Below, one piece after another: positions 7,422 through 16,930 of a stretch of 31,611 nucleotides of DNA (positions are counted from its first letter, which is position 1; each line of letters opens with the position of its first letter). The stretch is from contig QFQM01000038.1 in the NCBI GenBank assembly GCA_003243255.1, positions 1 to 31,611 of the forward strand, written 5' to 3'. A program made the position numbers and the translations under genes. A model generated the notes under the pieces. That model saw only the letters and a list, made by a program, of their open reading frames with translations, was not told the origin of the DNA and searched no databases. This DNA comes from Flavobacterium psychrophilum. GTDB lineage: Bacteria > Bacteroidota > Bacteroidia > Flavobacteriales > Flavobacteriaceae.

Positions 7422-8747
7422 ATGAGCACAACAACAAACCAGTCGTTTTTTAGTACTGTAGATAAGATACAATATGAAGGAAGAAACAGCACTAATCCGC
7501 TGGCCTTTAAATGGTATGATGAAAACCGCATTGTTGCGGGAAAAACACTGAAAGACCACTTTAAATTTGCTATGGCTTACTGGCATACGCTAAACAATAA
7601 AGGTGGAGACCCGTTTGGAAGCCCAACTGAGACTTTTGCATGGGACAAACACGAGAATGTTATAGCGAGAGCTAAAGAAAAAATGGATGCAGGATTTGAA
7701 TTCATGGCAAAACTTGGTATTCCTTATTACTGTTTCCACGATGTTGATATGGTAGATGAAGCTGCTACACTTGCTGAGTTTGAAAAACGCATTCAGGAAA
7801 TGGTAGAATATGCCAAGATCAAACAACAGGAAACAGGTATAAAACTACTTTGGGGTACTTCTAACCTTTTTAGCAATCCACGTTACATGAACGGTGCCGC
7901 TACCAACCCTAACTTTGATGTACTGGCACATGCCGGAGCTCAGGTTAAGATCGCTATGGATGCTACTATTGCATTAGGTGGTGAGAATTACGTATTTTGG
8001 GGTGGCCGTGAAGGATACATGAGCCTTTTGAACACTAACATGAAACGTGAGGTAGACCACATGGGCCAGTTTCTTGCTACAGCGCGTGACTATGCAAGAA
8101 AACAGGGCTTTACAGGCAACTTCCTTTTAGAGCCAAAACCTATGGAGCCTATGAAGCACCAGTATGATTTTGATTCTGCTACCTGCATCAACTTCATCAA
8201 CACCTATGGCCTTCAGAAAGACTTTAAACTTAATATTGAAGTAAACCACGCTACACTTGCGGGCCACACCTTTGAACATGAACTTCTTGTAGCTGCTAAT
8301 GCAGGGATGTTAGGAAGCATCGACGCTAACCGTGGTGATTACCAGAACGGATGGGATACCGACCAGTTCCCTATCGATATTTATGAAACTACACAGGCTA
8401 TGCTTGTATTCCTTGAGCACGGCGGAATGCAAGGCGGAGGCGTAAACTTTGATGCTAAAGTACGTCGTAACTCAATAGACCTTGACGATAAATTCATTGC
8501 CCACATTTCGGGTATGGATACATTTGCACGCGGACTTATATGCGCAGACCAGATACTTCAAAACACTGAGTATTCGGCTTTACGCCAAAAAAGATACGCA
8601 TCATTTGACAGTGGCGAAGGCGCTAAATTTGAAAAAGGAGAGCTTACTTTAGAAAACCTTAGCGAAATAGCACGTCGAAATGGAGAACCTCAACCGATGA
8701 GCGGAAAACAGGAGCTGTTTGAGCAAATCGTAGCTAACTCATACTAA
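7422..8747 (+). CDS. xylA: Xylose isomerase
   Basis: XylA converts D-xylose to D-xylulose in the cytoplasm with two divalent metals. At 441 residues it belongs to the longer (class II) group. His106 and Asp109 (CFHDVD) form the ring-opening pair. Metal ligands are visible as Glu237 (EPKP), Glu273 and His276 (IEVNH), Asp301 (SIDAN), and Asp312 and Asp314 (WDTDQFP). The signature VFWGGREGY is at 191-199. It follows xylB directly and precedes susC by 45 bp without a visible terminator or promoter. The pentose pathway and the outer-membrane importer are thus probably made from one transcript. Confidence 0.98.
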   Translation: MSTTTNQSFFSTVDKIQYEGRNSTNPLAFKWYDENRIVAGKTLKDHFKFAMAYWHTLNNKGGDPFGSPTETFAWDKHENVIARAKEKMDAGFEFMAKLGIPYYCFHDVDMVDEAATLAEFEKRIQEMVEYAKIKQQETGIKLLWGTSNLFSNPRYMNGAATNPNFDVLAHAGAQVKIAMDATIALGGENYVFWGGREGYMSLLNTNMKREVDHMGQFLATARDYARKQGFTGNFLLEPKPMEPMKHQYDFDSATCINFINTYGLQKDFKLNIEVNHATLAGHTFEHELLVAANAGMLGSIDANRGDYQNGWDTDQFPIDIYETTQAMLVFLEHGGMQGGGVNFDAKVRRNSIDLDDKFIAHISGMDTFARGLICADQILQNTEYSALRQKRYASFDSGEGAKFEKGELTLENLSEIARRNGEPQPMSGKQELFEQIVANSY

Positions 8748-8792
8748 GAAAACCAGATCAAAAACAACAATAACCAAACACTCTAATTAATT

Positions 8793-11700
8793 ATGAAAAG
8801 TAAAATTACGATTCCGCACAGGATGTTTACCTTTTGCTTATCATTTCTGTTTACCCTCGCTTTTACAGCTGCCTTTGCACAGCAGCAAACTGTAAAAGGT
8901 AAGGTAACCGGTGCCGACGACGGCATGGGTTTACCCGGAGTAAGTGTAATAGAAAAGGGAACAACAAACAGTGCCTCTACCGACATTGACGGTAATTACC
9001 AGATTGCAGTAAGCCCAAATGCAACATTGGTATTTAGTTTTGTGGGCTATGCCACGCAGGAAATTGCCGTAAAAGGCCAGTCTTCGGTTTCGGCAAGCTT
9101 AAAGCCTGAAGCTAATGAGCTTAATGAGGTAGTAGTTGTGGGTTACGGTACCCAAAAGAAAAAGGTATCGAGTGCCGCTACAACTGTAGTAAGCGGTAAA
9201 GACCTTCAGCAAACTAACAATATCGATGCTACTGCTGCCCTTCAGGGTCAGTCATCAGGGGTTAACATCACTTCTACATCGGGACAACCGGGTGCAGGTA
9301 TGGTGGTAAACATTCGTGGTACAGGTACTACAGGAAACAGCACGCCGCTTTATGTGGTTGATGGTGTGGTGGTAGATAACGGTATCGGTTACCTTGACCC
9401 GTCTATCATTGAAAGGATGGACGTACTTAAGGATGCTGCTGCAGCTTCTATCTATGGTGCCCGTGCTGCTAATGGTGTTATCCTTGTAACAACCAAAAAA
9501 GGTGCAGAAGGCAGAATGAATGTATCATTAAACAGCTACACCGGTTTTCAGGAAGTAGCTAAAAAACTTGATATGCTTACTGCTAAAGAGTATGGAACTA
9601 TCATGAACGAAGCCCGTGTAAACTCAGGACTTGCTCCTATGTATACTCAGGACCAGATCAACAACATGACAAACCATGACTGGCAGAATGACCTGTTTAA
9701 TGATGGTGCTATGAAACAAAACCACTCTCTTGTAGTTTCGGGTGGAGACAGCAAAGCAACTTACAACTCAGGCCTTTCATACTACGGACAAGACGGTTTA
9801 ATAGGAAGTAACACAGGTCAATCACACTACGACCGTGTAAGCTTTACCATGAACAGTACTTATAAAATAAGAGAGAACATCCGTTTTGGCGAAAACTTTA
9901 CGTATACAAAAGTAAAAAGCAGCGGTATTGCAGATGATGGTATTTACAGCAACTCTATAAGAGGATTCCTGAATTCGCCACCTAACTTCCCTACTTACAA
10001 TCCTGACGGTTCTTATGGTTCATCAGACATCTCTGCTGATATCACTAACCCTGTTGGTTTAATGTACTACACTAACTTTAACGAAAGTAAAACAAACCGT
10101 TATGTTGGTAACCTGTTTACTGAAGTAGACCTTGTAAAAGGACTTACTTTCAGAACTTCATTTGGTATAGACGTAAGCGATAATGCTTACCGTTCATTTA
10201 CTCCGGTATACCAGTTATCATCAGTGTCTTACAACACTATCTCAACGGTAACCCAGAGTTCTACAAACAACTACTCATGGACATGGGATAACACGCTTCA
10301 GTACAAAGCAAGCCTTGGCAAACACAATTTCGATGTTCTTGCCGGTATCTCTGCTCGCGAGCGTATCTCTGAATTCCAGAGCGGTACAGGTAAAAACCTG
10401 ATTTTTGACGACTTTGACCATGCTTACCTGAGCAATACTACAGATAAGACTCAAAATACAGTTACCGGTGGTAAATCGCCATACAACATCTACTCGCAAT
10501 TTGGAAGATTACTGTATGATTATGATAATAAATATATAGTAACTGCTACAATCAGAAGAGACGGTTCATCAGAATTTGGCCCGAACAACAAATATGCAGT
10601 ATTCCCTTCATTCTCAGGAGCATGGAACATCGATCAGGAAGGCTTCTTCTCTCAGGATGCAAAAGTGCTTAATAAAATGAAAATCCGCGGTAGCTGGGGT
10701 CAGAATGGTAACGACCAGTTCCCAAGAGCTTTCGCTTATATGTCGACAATCAGTTCTTACGACAAAAACTATCATTTTGGAACAGGCCCTAACGAAATTC
10801 CTCTTTACATAGGTGCGAGTCCGGATGCATTATCTAACCCGGACCTTAAATGGGAAACTTCTGAGCAGGCTAACATAGGTTTTGACGCTACTTTATTTAG
10901 CGACTTTAACCTTAGCTTTGACTACTACAACAAAAAGACAAAAGACTGGTTAGTACAGGCTTCAGTTCCGGAAATTGCAGGTGCTCAGGCTCCGTACATC
11001 AACGGTGGAGATGTAACAAACAAAGGTTTTGAGATCGCTCTTTCTTATAACAAATCATTTAATGATGACTGGAGACTATCTGTAAACGCTAACTTCTCTC
11101 ACAACAAAAATGAGGTAACCCGTATTGCAAACCAAAACGGTATTATCTATGGAGAAAGTAACCTTTTATTCCAGGGTCTTGACGAGATGAACCGTGTTCA
11201 GGAAGGTCAGCCAATCGGTTTCTTCTACGGACTTCAGACAGCGGGTATATTCCAGAACCAGGCAGAGATTGACGCTTACACTCAGGACGGATCGCTTATA
11301 CAGCCGGGTGCTGTTCCGGGAGACGTTAAATTTGTAGACCGTAACGGTGACGGACAAATTACTGCTGATGATAAAACTAAAATTGGTGATCCAAACCCTG
11401 ATTACTACTATGGTGTAAACTTCCAGCTTAATTACAAAGCTTTCGACCTTTCTGTTTACACATATGGAGCAGGAGGAAACCAGATCGCTTATGGTGTTCA
11501 CGATTACTCAAGACCTTTCTATAACTATACCAGCGACGTACTTAACCGTTGGACAGGTGAAGGTACATCGAACAGTACTCCAAGGGTAACGTATGGTACT
11601 GACGCTAACGGTAACCAAACTAAATTCTCAGACCTTTACATTAAAGACGGCGACTTCTTCAGGATTAAAACTGTAACTTTAGGCTGCGATTTAGCTAAGC

Positions 11701-11900
11701 TTAGCGACCAGATAAGTAAAACTTTCAGCCAGCTAAGACTATATGTATCGGCTAACAACCTATATACGTTTACAAAATATCCTGGTATGGATCCGGAAAT
11801 TGGTTTTGGTAACGTAAACCAATCGTGGGCAAAAGGTATTGACGTAGGTTACTACCCTCAGCCAAGAACATATATGTTAGGTTTAAGCGCTAACTTCTAA
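8793..11900 (+). CDS. susC: SusC-family TonB-dependent outer-membrane transporter
   Basis: This is a SusC-type porin that imports oligosaccharides across the outer membrane using TonB energy, working with the SusD lipoprotein encoded next. The 1035-residue protein starts with a signal peptide ending at about AFA29. A carboxypeptidase-regulatory-like domain follows (about 34-105), then the SusC hallmark NEVVVVGYGTQKKK (111-124). The plug has ITSTSGQPGAGMVVNIRGTG, TPLYVVDGVVV and SIYGARAANGVILVTTKKG, and a long beta barrel ends in YMLGLSANF with the terminal phenylalanine needed for insertion. The substrate cannot be read from the sequence. The downstream enzymes suggest xyloglucan-like oligosaccharides. 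It lies 45 bp after xylA and 14 bp before susD. Confidence 0.97.
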   Translation: MKSKITIPHRMFTFCLSFLFTLAFTAAFAQQQTVKGKVTGADDGMGLPGVSVIEKGTTNSASTDIDGNYQIAVSPNATLVFSFVGYATQEIAVKGQSSVSASLKPEANELNEVVVVGYGTQKKKVSSAATTVVSGKDLQQTNNIDATAALQGQSSGVNITSTSGQPGAGMVVNIRGTGTTGNSTPLYVVDGVVVDNGIGYLDPSIIERMDVLKDAAAASIYGARAANGVILVTTKKGAEGRMNVSLNSYTGFQEVAKKLDMLTAKEYGTIMNEARVNSGLAPMYTQDQINNMTNHDWQNDLFNDGAMKQNHSLVVSGGDSKATYNSGLSYYGQDGLIGSNTGQSHYDRVSFTMNSTYKIRENIRFGENFTYTKVKSSGIADDGIYSNSIRGFLNSPPNFPTYNPDGSYGSSDISADITNPVGLMYYTNFNESKTNRYVGNLFTEVDLVKGLTFRTSFGIDVSDNAYRSFTPVYQLSSVSYNTISTVTQSSTNNYSWTWDNTLQYKASLGKHNFDVLAGISARERISEFQSGTGKNLIFDDFDHAYLSNTTDKTQNTVTGGKSPYNIYSQFGRLLYDYDNKYIVTATIRRDGSSEFGPNNKYAVFPSFSGAWNIDQEGFFSQDAKVLNKMKIRGSWGQNGNDQFPRAFAYMSTISSYDKNYHFGTGPNEIPLYIGASPDALSNPDLKWETSEQANIGFDATLFSDFNLSFDYYNKKTKDWLVQASVPEIAGAQAPYINGGDVTNKGFEIALSYNKSFNDDWRLSVNANFSHNKNEVTRIANQNGIIYGESNLLFQGLDEMNRVQEGQPIGFFYGLQTAGIFQNQAEIDAYTQDGSLIQPGAVPGDVKFVDRNGDGQITADDKTKIGDPNPDYYYGVNFQLNYKAFDLSVYTYGAGGNQIAYGVHDYSRPFYNYTSDVLNRWTGEGTSNSTPRVTYGTDANGNQTKFSDLYIKDGDFFRIKTVTLGCDLAKLSDQISKTFSQLRLYVSANNLYTFTKYPGMDPEIGFGNVNQSWAKGIDVGYYPQPRTYMLGLSANF

Positions 11901-11914
11901 AAAAGACCTGAAAA

Positions 11915-13489
11915 ATGAAAAAGTATATTAAAATAGCTTGTTTATCATCATTATTGGCAATTACAGCCTGTTCTGACGATTTTATATCAAACCAACCTTA
12001 TACTGATAAGGTAGAAGATAACTTCTATAAAAATCCAAAAGACGCACTTCAGGGACTTGTTGCGGTTTATGATGTTCTTCAGCGTGAAGGTTACGGAGGT
12101 TTCCTTCTAAATACAGAAACTGCATCAGACGACTGTTATGGTGGTTTTGGTACTGCAGACAGTAATGTAGCTCTTGAGCTTGACCGTTTTCAGTTTGTTA
12201 CTGACAAGGAGATGAACAACCCAATATGGCAAACTTGTTACCTTGGTATTTACAGGGCTAACATTTTGCTGGAAAACCTTGACAAAGTAGATTGGGGAAC
12301 TCAGCCTGAACTAAAAACACAGTATGAGGCTGAAGCACGTTTTTTAAGAGCGCATTTCCATTTTGAACTTGCAAGGGTATTTGGTGATATCGTTCCATTG
12401 GATCACACCCTGAAACCAAATGAGTTCCAGACACCAAGAGCAGAAGCTGCAGTTACTTATGCACTTATCGCCAGCGACTTTAAATTTGCTGCTGATAACC
12501 TTAGCACAGCTAACTATTCTCAACCGTCTAACACTAACTATGGCCGTGTTACCAAATGGGCTGCCGAAGCTTATCTTGCTAAAGCATTCCTTTTCTACAC
12601 TGATTATTATGAGCAACCTGATCTTGCAGGTGTAGTTACTAAAGCTGATGCTGTAAACTATATCAATGATGTAGTAAACAACAGCGGACACGGCCTTATC
12701 GCTGACTTTAGAACGCTTTGGGTTAATTCAGCAGCTTCGTCGGGTGTAACCTATGCCGGCGAAGGAAATACTGAAATGGTATTTGCTATCCGTTACAACT
12801 CATCGGGTAACGCAGACTGGAACCTGCATGAAGGTAACCGTTTTGCAGTAAACATTGCGATAAGAGGTGGCGACCTTGCTACTTACGGACAAGGATGGGG
12901 TGGTGCTCCGGTTACTCCTTCACTATATGAAGCATATTCAAGCGGTGATACCCGTAGGGATGCCACCATAATTGACTTTGCAGGCGAAGGATTGGATTTT
13001 GACGCAACTGCACGCGGTCAACGTCAGTATACAGGTTATGCATGGAAAAAATTCTGCCCAATCAGTGCAGAGGTTGCTAACAATGGTGGCGATTTCCAGA
13101 TTGACAACTACGAAGATTACCCTGTAATCCGTTTCTCAGACGTATTGCTTATGGCAGCAGAACTTAACCTTGACAGTAATGCAGGTTTTGCACAAACTTG
13201 TCTTGACAGGGTTCGTGAGCGTGCTTTTGGAAACACCACAAACAGCATCCCTGCAACCAAAGCAAATATCATGAACGAGCGCAGGCTGGAGCTTGCTCTT
13301 GAAGGACACCGTTGGTTTGACCTTATCCGCCAGGATATGAATACCACTAAAGCTGCTATAGATGCAACCTCTATGCCTAATGGTTTTGAAACAAGCTTCA
13401 GGACTGAAACTTTAGGTTGGTTTGCACTTCCACAGTCTCAGGTACTGCTTTCTAACGGAACAATTACCCAAAATCCGGGTTGGAATTAA
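11915..13489 (+). CDS. susD: SusD/RagB-family surface glycan-binding lipoprotein
   Basis: SusD proteins form the lid of the SusC transporter on the cell surface and bind the incoming glycan. The 524-residue product has a lipoprotein signal (MKKYIKIACLSSLLAITAC) with the acylated Cys19. CSDDF follows, fitting the S-(D/E)-rich lipoprotein export signal of Flavobacteria. The family features are visible: YLGIYRANILLENLDKV, AEARFLRAHFHFELARVFGDI (TPR helices), RFSDVLLMAAELNLD, NERRLELALEGHRWFDLIRQ and the C-terminal LLSNGTITQNPGW. Its place directly after susC is standard. The binding specificity is not readable. Confidence 0.97.
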   Translation: MKKYIKIACLSSLLAITACSDDFISNQPYTDKVEDNFYKNPKDALQGLVAVYDVLQREGYGGFLLNTETASDDCYGGFGTADSNVALELDRFQFVTDKEMNNPIWQTCYLGIYRANILLENLDKVDWGTQPELKTQYEAEARFLRAHFHFELARVFGDIVPLDHTLKPNEFQTPRAEAAVTYALIASDFKFAADNLSTANYSQPSNTNYGRVTKWAAEAYLAKAFLFYTDYYEQPDLAGVVTKADAVNYINDVVNNSGHGLIADFRTLWVNSAASSGVTYAGEGNTEMVFAIRYNSSGNADWNLHEGNRFAVNIAIRGGDLATYGQGWGGAPVTPSLYEAYSSGDTRRDATIIDFAGEGLDFDATARGQRQYTGYAWKKFCPISAEVANNGGDFQIDNYEDYPVIRFSDVLLMAAELNLDSNAGFAQTCLDRVRERAFGNTTNSIPATKANIMNERRLELALEGHRWFDLIRQDMNTTKAAIDATSMPNGFETSFRTETLGWFALPQSQVLLSNGTITQNPGWN

Positions 13490-13509
13490 TAACATAATAA
13501 GTATTGATC

Positions 13510-14361
13510 ATGAAAAAATTTCTAAAATTACTCGTAGCTTTTACAGCTATAGGAAGCCTGGTTTCCTGCGAGGCTACAACAGATGATGAGAGCCTTCCGG
13601 CTCCTGTTGATGCATCTAAGATTGATATTTCGGTTACAGCTGATGCGACTAACCTTGTAACGATGAAAAATAATACCCCGGCAACCATTGCTTACTGGGA
13701 GTATAAAGATGCTGCCGGTAACCTTATGGGAACCAGCAACCTTAATGAAGCTAAAGTTATGTTCCCTTTTAAAGGAACGTATAATGTATTCTTTACTGCT
13801 TACAGTAAAGGTGGCGCTGTTGAGGCAGAGCCTGTGAGCATTACCCTGGAGAACACTAACGAAGCGTATTTTACAGCATCAGAATGGGAAATGCTTTCTC
13901 ACAAAGTTGAAGGTAAAACATGGGTAGTAGATATGAGCAGCCCAATAGGATGGGCAGGTCTTGACTATCCTTACAACCCTTCGGGTTCTGACGCTTGGAG
14001 CTGGCTGCCTACTTATGCTGAAGCAAGCTGGGCAATGGCTGACAAAAACTGGGGTGAAATGACATTTAACCTTGATGGCGCTTATAATGTAAGTGTTACT
14101 CAAACTGCGTTGAATGACAATACTCAGACTACAAAAACAGGTACTTTCAGCTTTGATATCGCTAAGCACAAAATGAAATTCAACGGTGGTGTTGAGATGC
14201 TTTATGGTGGTGACTATCACCCTGATTGCAGTGACTGGACAACTTTGAATGTAGTTGAACTTACTGATACTTCTATGCGTCTTGCGGTTATCCGTGACCA
14301 AAGCCGTACAGGTGAAGGAAAATGCCAGATCGTTTTCCACTTCAGACCAAAACAACAATAA
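13510..14361 (+). CDS. Surface lipoprotein, putative glycan-binding protein (SusE position)
   Basis: The 283-residue protein has a lipoprotein signal with Cys20 (GSLVSC), followed by EATTDDE, which fits a surface export signal. Residues 30-115 or so look like a PKD/Ig-like fold (MKNNTPATIAYWEYKDAAG, FPFKGTYNVFFTAYSKGG). The C-terminal part is rich in aromatic residues (GWAGLDYPYNP, DAWSWLPTY, MADKNWGEMTF) and ends in beta strands. This is reasonable for a carbohydrate-binding surface, but no family was recognised with certainty. It follows susD by 20 bp and precedes a strong terminator, the place where PULs encode a surface glycan-binding protein. The frame could extend to a TTG at 13504; the ATG at 13510 is used. 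Confidence 0.75.
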   Translation: MKKFLKLLVAFTAIGSLVSCEATTDDESLPAPVDASKIDISVTADATNLVTMKNNTPATIAYWEYKDAAGNLMGTSNLNEAKVMFPFKGTYNVFFTAYSKGGAVEAEPVSITLENTNEAYFTASEWEMLSHKVEGKTWVVDMSSPIGWAGLDYPYNPSGSDAWSWLPTYAEASWAMADKNWGEMTFNLDGAYNVSVTQTALNDNTQTTKTGTFSFDIAKHKMKFNGGVEMLYGGDYHPDCSDWTTLNVVELTDTSMRLAVIRDQSRTGEGKCQIVFHFRPKQQ

Positions 14362-14369
14362 TGCATATT

Positions 14370-14409
14370 GCCGGTAAGCATATCCAAAAAGTGCTTACCG
14401 GCTTTTTTT
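14370..14409 (+). terminator. Intrinsic terminator after the susC-susD-lipoprotein block
   Basis: GCCGGTAAGCA (14370-14380) pairs perfectly with TGCTTACCGGC (14392-14402), followed by seven T residues. It lies 9 bases after the lipoprotein stop codon and 13 bases before the GH2 start. The 13-base gap has no room for a promoter, so the hydrolase genes must depend on read-through. Confidence 0.88.
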
Positions 14410-14422
14410 CCAAAAAAACAGC

Positions 14423-16900
14423 ATGAAAAAAATTCATTCTTATTTCTTTATGGCACTCACGGCAGCAGGACTATTAACACTTGCAGCCTGCAGCAGCAGT
14501 GACACTAAAGAGCACAATAACCGAAAAGTATCTTTTAATAAAGACTGGCAGTTTCATCTTAACGATGCTGCGGTTGATAAAGACACTTTTTCTTCCGCTA
14601 CCAAATGGCGTACGCTAAATGTACCTCACGACTGGAGCGTTGAAGGCAGCTTTGACGAGCATAGCCCCGGCGGTATAGGCGGTGGCGCGCTTAACGGAGG
14701 ACTTGGCTGGTATAAAAAAACATTTACCGTTGCCGCTGCCGACAGCACAAAAATTACCTCGATAGTATTTGACGGGGTATATTGCAACAGCGAAGTATGG
14801 ATAAATGGCCACTATTTAGGCAAACGCCCTAATGGCTATATCGGCTTCGAATATAACCTTACTCCTTTCTTAAAGTTTGGTGATACCAAAAACGAGATTG
14901 CAGTAAAGGTATTGAACCAACAACCCAATTCAAGATGGTATTCAGGTTCGGGCATATACAGAAATGTATGGTTACAGACTACCGACAAACTGCATGTAGC
15001 TGAAAACGGCACTTTTGTAACTACACCAAAAGTGACCGCAGAAAACGCTACAGTTGCCATTGCCACAACCATCAAAAATGAAAATGCTTCGGCTAAAGAA
15101 GCTACAGTTACCACTACCCTGTACAAAGGTGATAGTGAAGTAACATCGGTAAGCCAGAAGGTATCGCTTGAGGCTAATACCGAGAAAACCATTAAACAGG
15201 AAACCACTGTAAACAATCCGGTGCTATGGAATGTAGACGCACCGGAACTTTACACCGCTATAACCGAAATTAAAACCGGCGACGAAGTCATTGACAGCTA
15301 CAGCACGCCTTTCGGGATACGTTCTTTTACATTTGACCTTGATAAAGGTTTTATCCTTAACGGAAAACAACTTAAGATTAAAGGCGTTTGCCTTCACCAT
15401 GATTTGGGTCCTTTAGGATCTGCTATCAACACCAGAGCGATTGAACGCCAGCTCCAGATTATGAAGGACATGGGCGTAAACGGGGTGCGTACTTCGCACA
15501 ACCCTCCTGCCCCTGAATTGCTTGAACTATGCGACAAAATGGGCTTTATAGTTATGGATGAGGCTTTTGACATGTGGGAGCAGTCTAAAAACAAATATGA
15601 CTACAGCACTGACTGGGATAAATGGCATAAAATTGACCTTGAAGCACAAATTTTAAGGGACAGGAACCACCCAAGCGTTTTCATCTGGAGTATTGGTAAC
15701 GAGATTCCGGAACAATGGAACGAAAACGGGGCACGTATTGGTAAAGAGCTTGCTGCTATTGTTAAGGCTCTTGACACTACACGTCCGGTAACGGCTGCCA
15801 TGAATCCTCCTATTATAGTAAATGGAGACATTAATATTCAGTTTACCGAAACGGCAGCACAGCCTAATGCGCTGGCAGGATCGGGAGCACTGGATCTTAT
15901 TGGTTACAACTATGCACATCAGACGTATGCCAATCACAAGATCAATTTTCCGAAAACGCCTTTTATCGCTACCGAAACCACTTCGGCACTGCAAACAAGA
16001 GGTTACTATGACGAGAAATCGGACACTATAAAACAATGGCCTAAACGTTGGGATATTCCGCTTACTACGGGTAACCCGGGTAATACATGCTCTGCCTACG
16101 ACCAGATCCAGACACCTTGGGGTTCAACCCACGAGGCAACATGGAAGGTAATGAAAAAACACGATTTCCTATCGGGAATGTTCATCTGGACAGGCTTTGA
16201 TTATATAGGTGAACCAACCCCTTACCAATGGCCGTCTATCAGTTCCTATTTTGGTATCGTAGACCTTGCGGGCTTCCCTAAAGATGTATACTATATGTAC
16301 CAGAGCGAGTGGACCGATAAGGATGTACTGCATATCCTTCCGCACTGGAACTGGAAAGCCGGACAAACCGTAGATGTATGGGCTTACTATAACCATGCCG
16401 ACGAAGTTGAGCTTTACCTAAACGGAAAATCGCTGGGCAAACAAAGCAAAAAAGGCGACGACCTGCATGTAATGTGGAGAGTACCTTATGCTCCGGGAAC
16501 ATTAAAAGCGGTTTCACGCAAAGGCGGTAAGACCGTGCTTGAGAAGGAAGTAAAAACTTCGGGCGCAGCTGCTTCACTAAAAGCAACTGCTGACAGAACT
16601 ACCATTGATGCCGATGGTAACGACCTTAGCTTTATAACTGTTGATATTTATGATGCCAACGGTGTTTTTGCAGCCACAGCTAATAACGAAATTCAGTTTA
16701 GCGTAAAAGGTGAAGGTAAGATTGTTGGCGTATGCAGTGGCGACCCTGTGAGCCATGAGTCATACAAAGGCACAAAACACACTGCTTTAAACGGTAAATG
16801 CCTTGTAATTGTACAGTCTACCGAAAAGGCAGGAACGATAGAACTTACTGCCGGCGCAAAAGGGCTGAAAGGTGAAACGATTAAAATTACAACCAAATAA
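14423..16900 (+). CDS. Glycoside hydrolase family 2 lipoprotein, probable beta-galactosidase
   Basis: This 825-residue GH2 enzyme probably removes terminal beta-galactose, for example from xyloglucan side chains. It has a lipoprotein signal with Cys23 (LAACSSSD). Domains run as sugar-binding jelly roll (35-190), Ig-like (195-300), catalytic barrel (305-610) and C-terminal Ig-like domains of the DUF4982 kind. The acid/base is Glu427 in WSIGNEIPE and the nucleophile is Glu518 in FIATETTS. KGVCLHHDLGPLG at 320-332 and GVRTSHNPP at 354-362 are typical of this beta-galactosidase subgroup. Beta-glucuronidase or beta-mannosidase activity is less likely from these motifs but not excluded. It is the first gene after the terminator, and GH31 follows 25 bp downstream. 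Confidence 0.9.
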   Translation: MKKIHSYFFMALTAAGLLTLAACSSSDTKEHNNRKVSFNKDWQFHLNDAAVDKDTFSSATKWRTLNVPHDWSVEGSFDEHSPGGIGGGALNGGLGWYKKTFTVAAADSTKITSIVFDGVYCNSEVWINGHYLGKRPNGYIGFEYNLTPFLKFGDTKNEIAVKVLNQQPNSRWYSGSGIYRNVWLQTTDKLHVAENGTFVTTPKVTAENATVAIATTIKNENASAKEATVTTTLYKGDSEVTSVSQKVSLEANTEKTIKQETTVNNPVLWNVDAPELYTAITEIKTGDEVIDSYSTPFGIRSFTFDLDKGFILNGKQLKIKGVCLHHDLGPLGSAINTRAIERQLQIMKDMGVNGVRTSHNPPAPELLELCDKMGFIVMDEAFDMWEQSKNKYDYSTDWDKWHKIDLEAQILRDRNHPSVFIWSIGNEIPEQWNENGARIGKELAAIVKALDTTRPVTAAMNPPIIVNGDINIQFTETAAQPNALAGSGALDLIGYNYAHQTYANHKINFPKTPFIATETTSALQTRGYYDEKSDTIKQWPKRWDIPLTTGNPGNTCSAYDQIQTPWGSTHEATWKVMKKHDFLSGMFIWTGFDYIGEPTPYQWPSISSYFGIVDLAGFPKDVYYMYQSEWTDKDVLHILPHWNWKAGQTVDVWAYYNHADEVELYLNGKSLGKQSKKGDDLHVMWRVPYAPGTLKAVSRKGGKTVLEKEVKTSGAAASLKATADRTTIDADGNDLSFITVDIYDANGVFAATANNEIQFSVKGEGKIVGVCSGDPVSHESYKGTKHTALNGKCLVIVQSTEKAGTIELTAGAKGLKGETIKITTK

Positions 16901-16930
16901 ACTTCCAAAAACAAACATCTATATAATGAA
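16891..16930 (+). promoter_or_regulatory. GH2/GH31 junction leader, repeated before the second GH3 gene
   Basis: The GH2 stop region AACCAAATAAAC and the GH31 start region ATCTATATAATGAA also occur, base for base, around the junction of the two GH3 genes (23583-23608). Here they are separated by 14 extra bases. There is no Shine-Dalgarno sequence. The A/T-rich leader may serve as a translation start enhancer, as is usual in this phylum. Confidence 0.45.

Noticed and set aside
13879..14358. 159-codon minus-strand frame opposite the surface lipoprotein gene
   Set aside because: The plus strand has a lipoprotein signal and operon context. The antisense product looks random.
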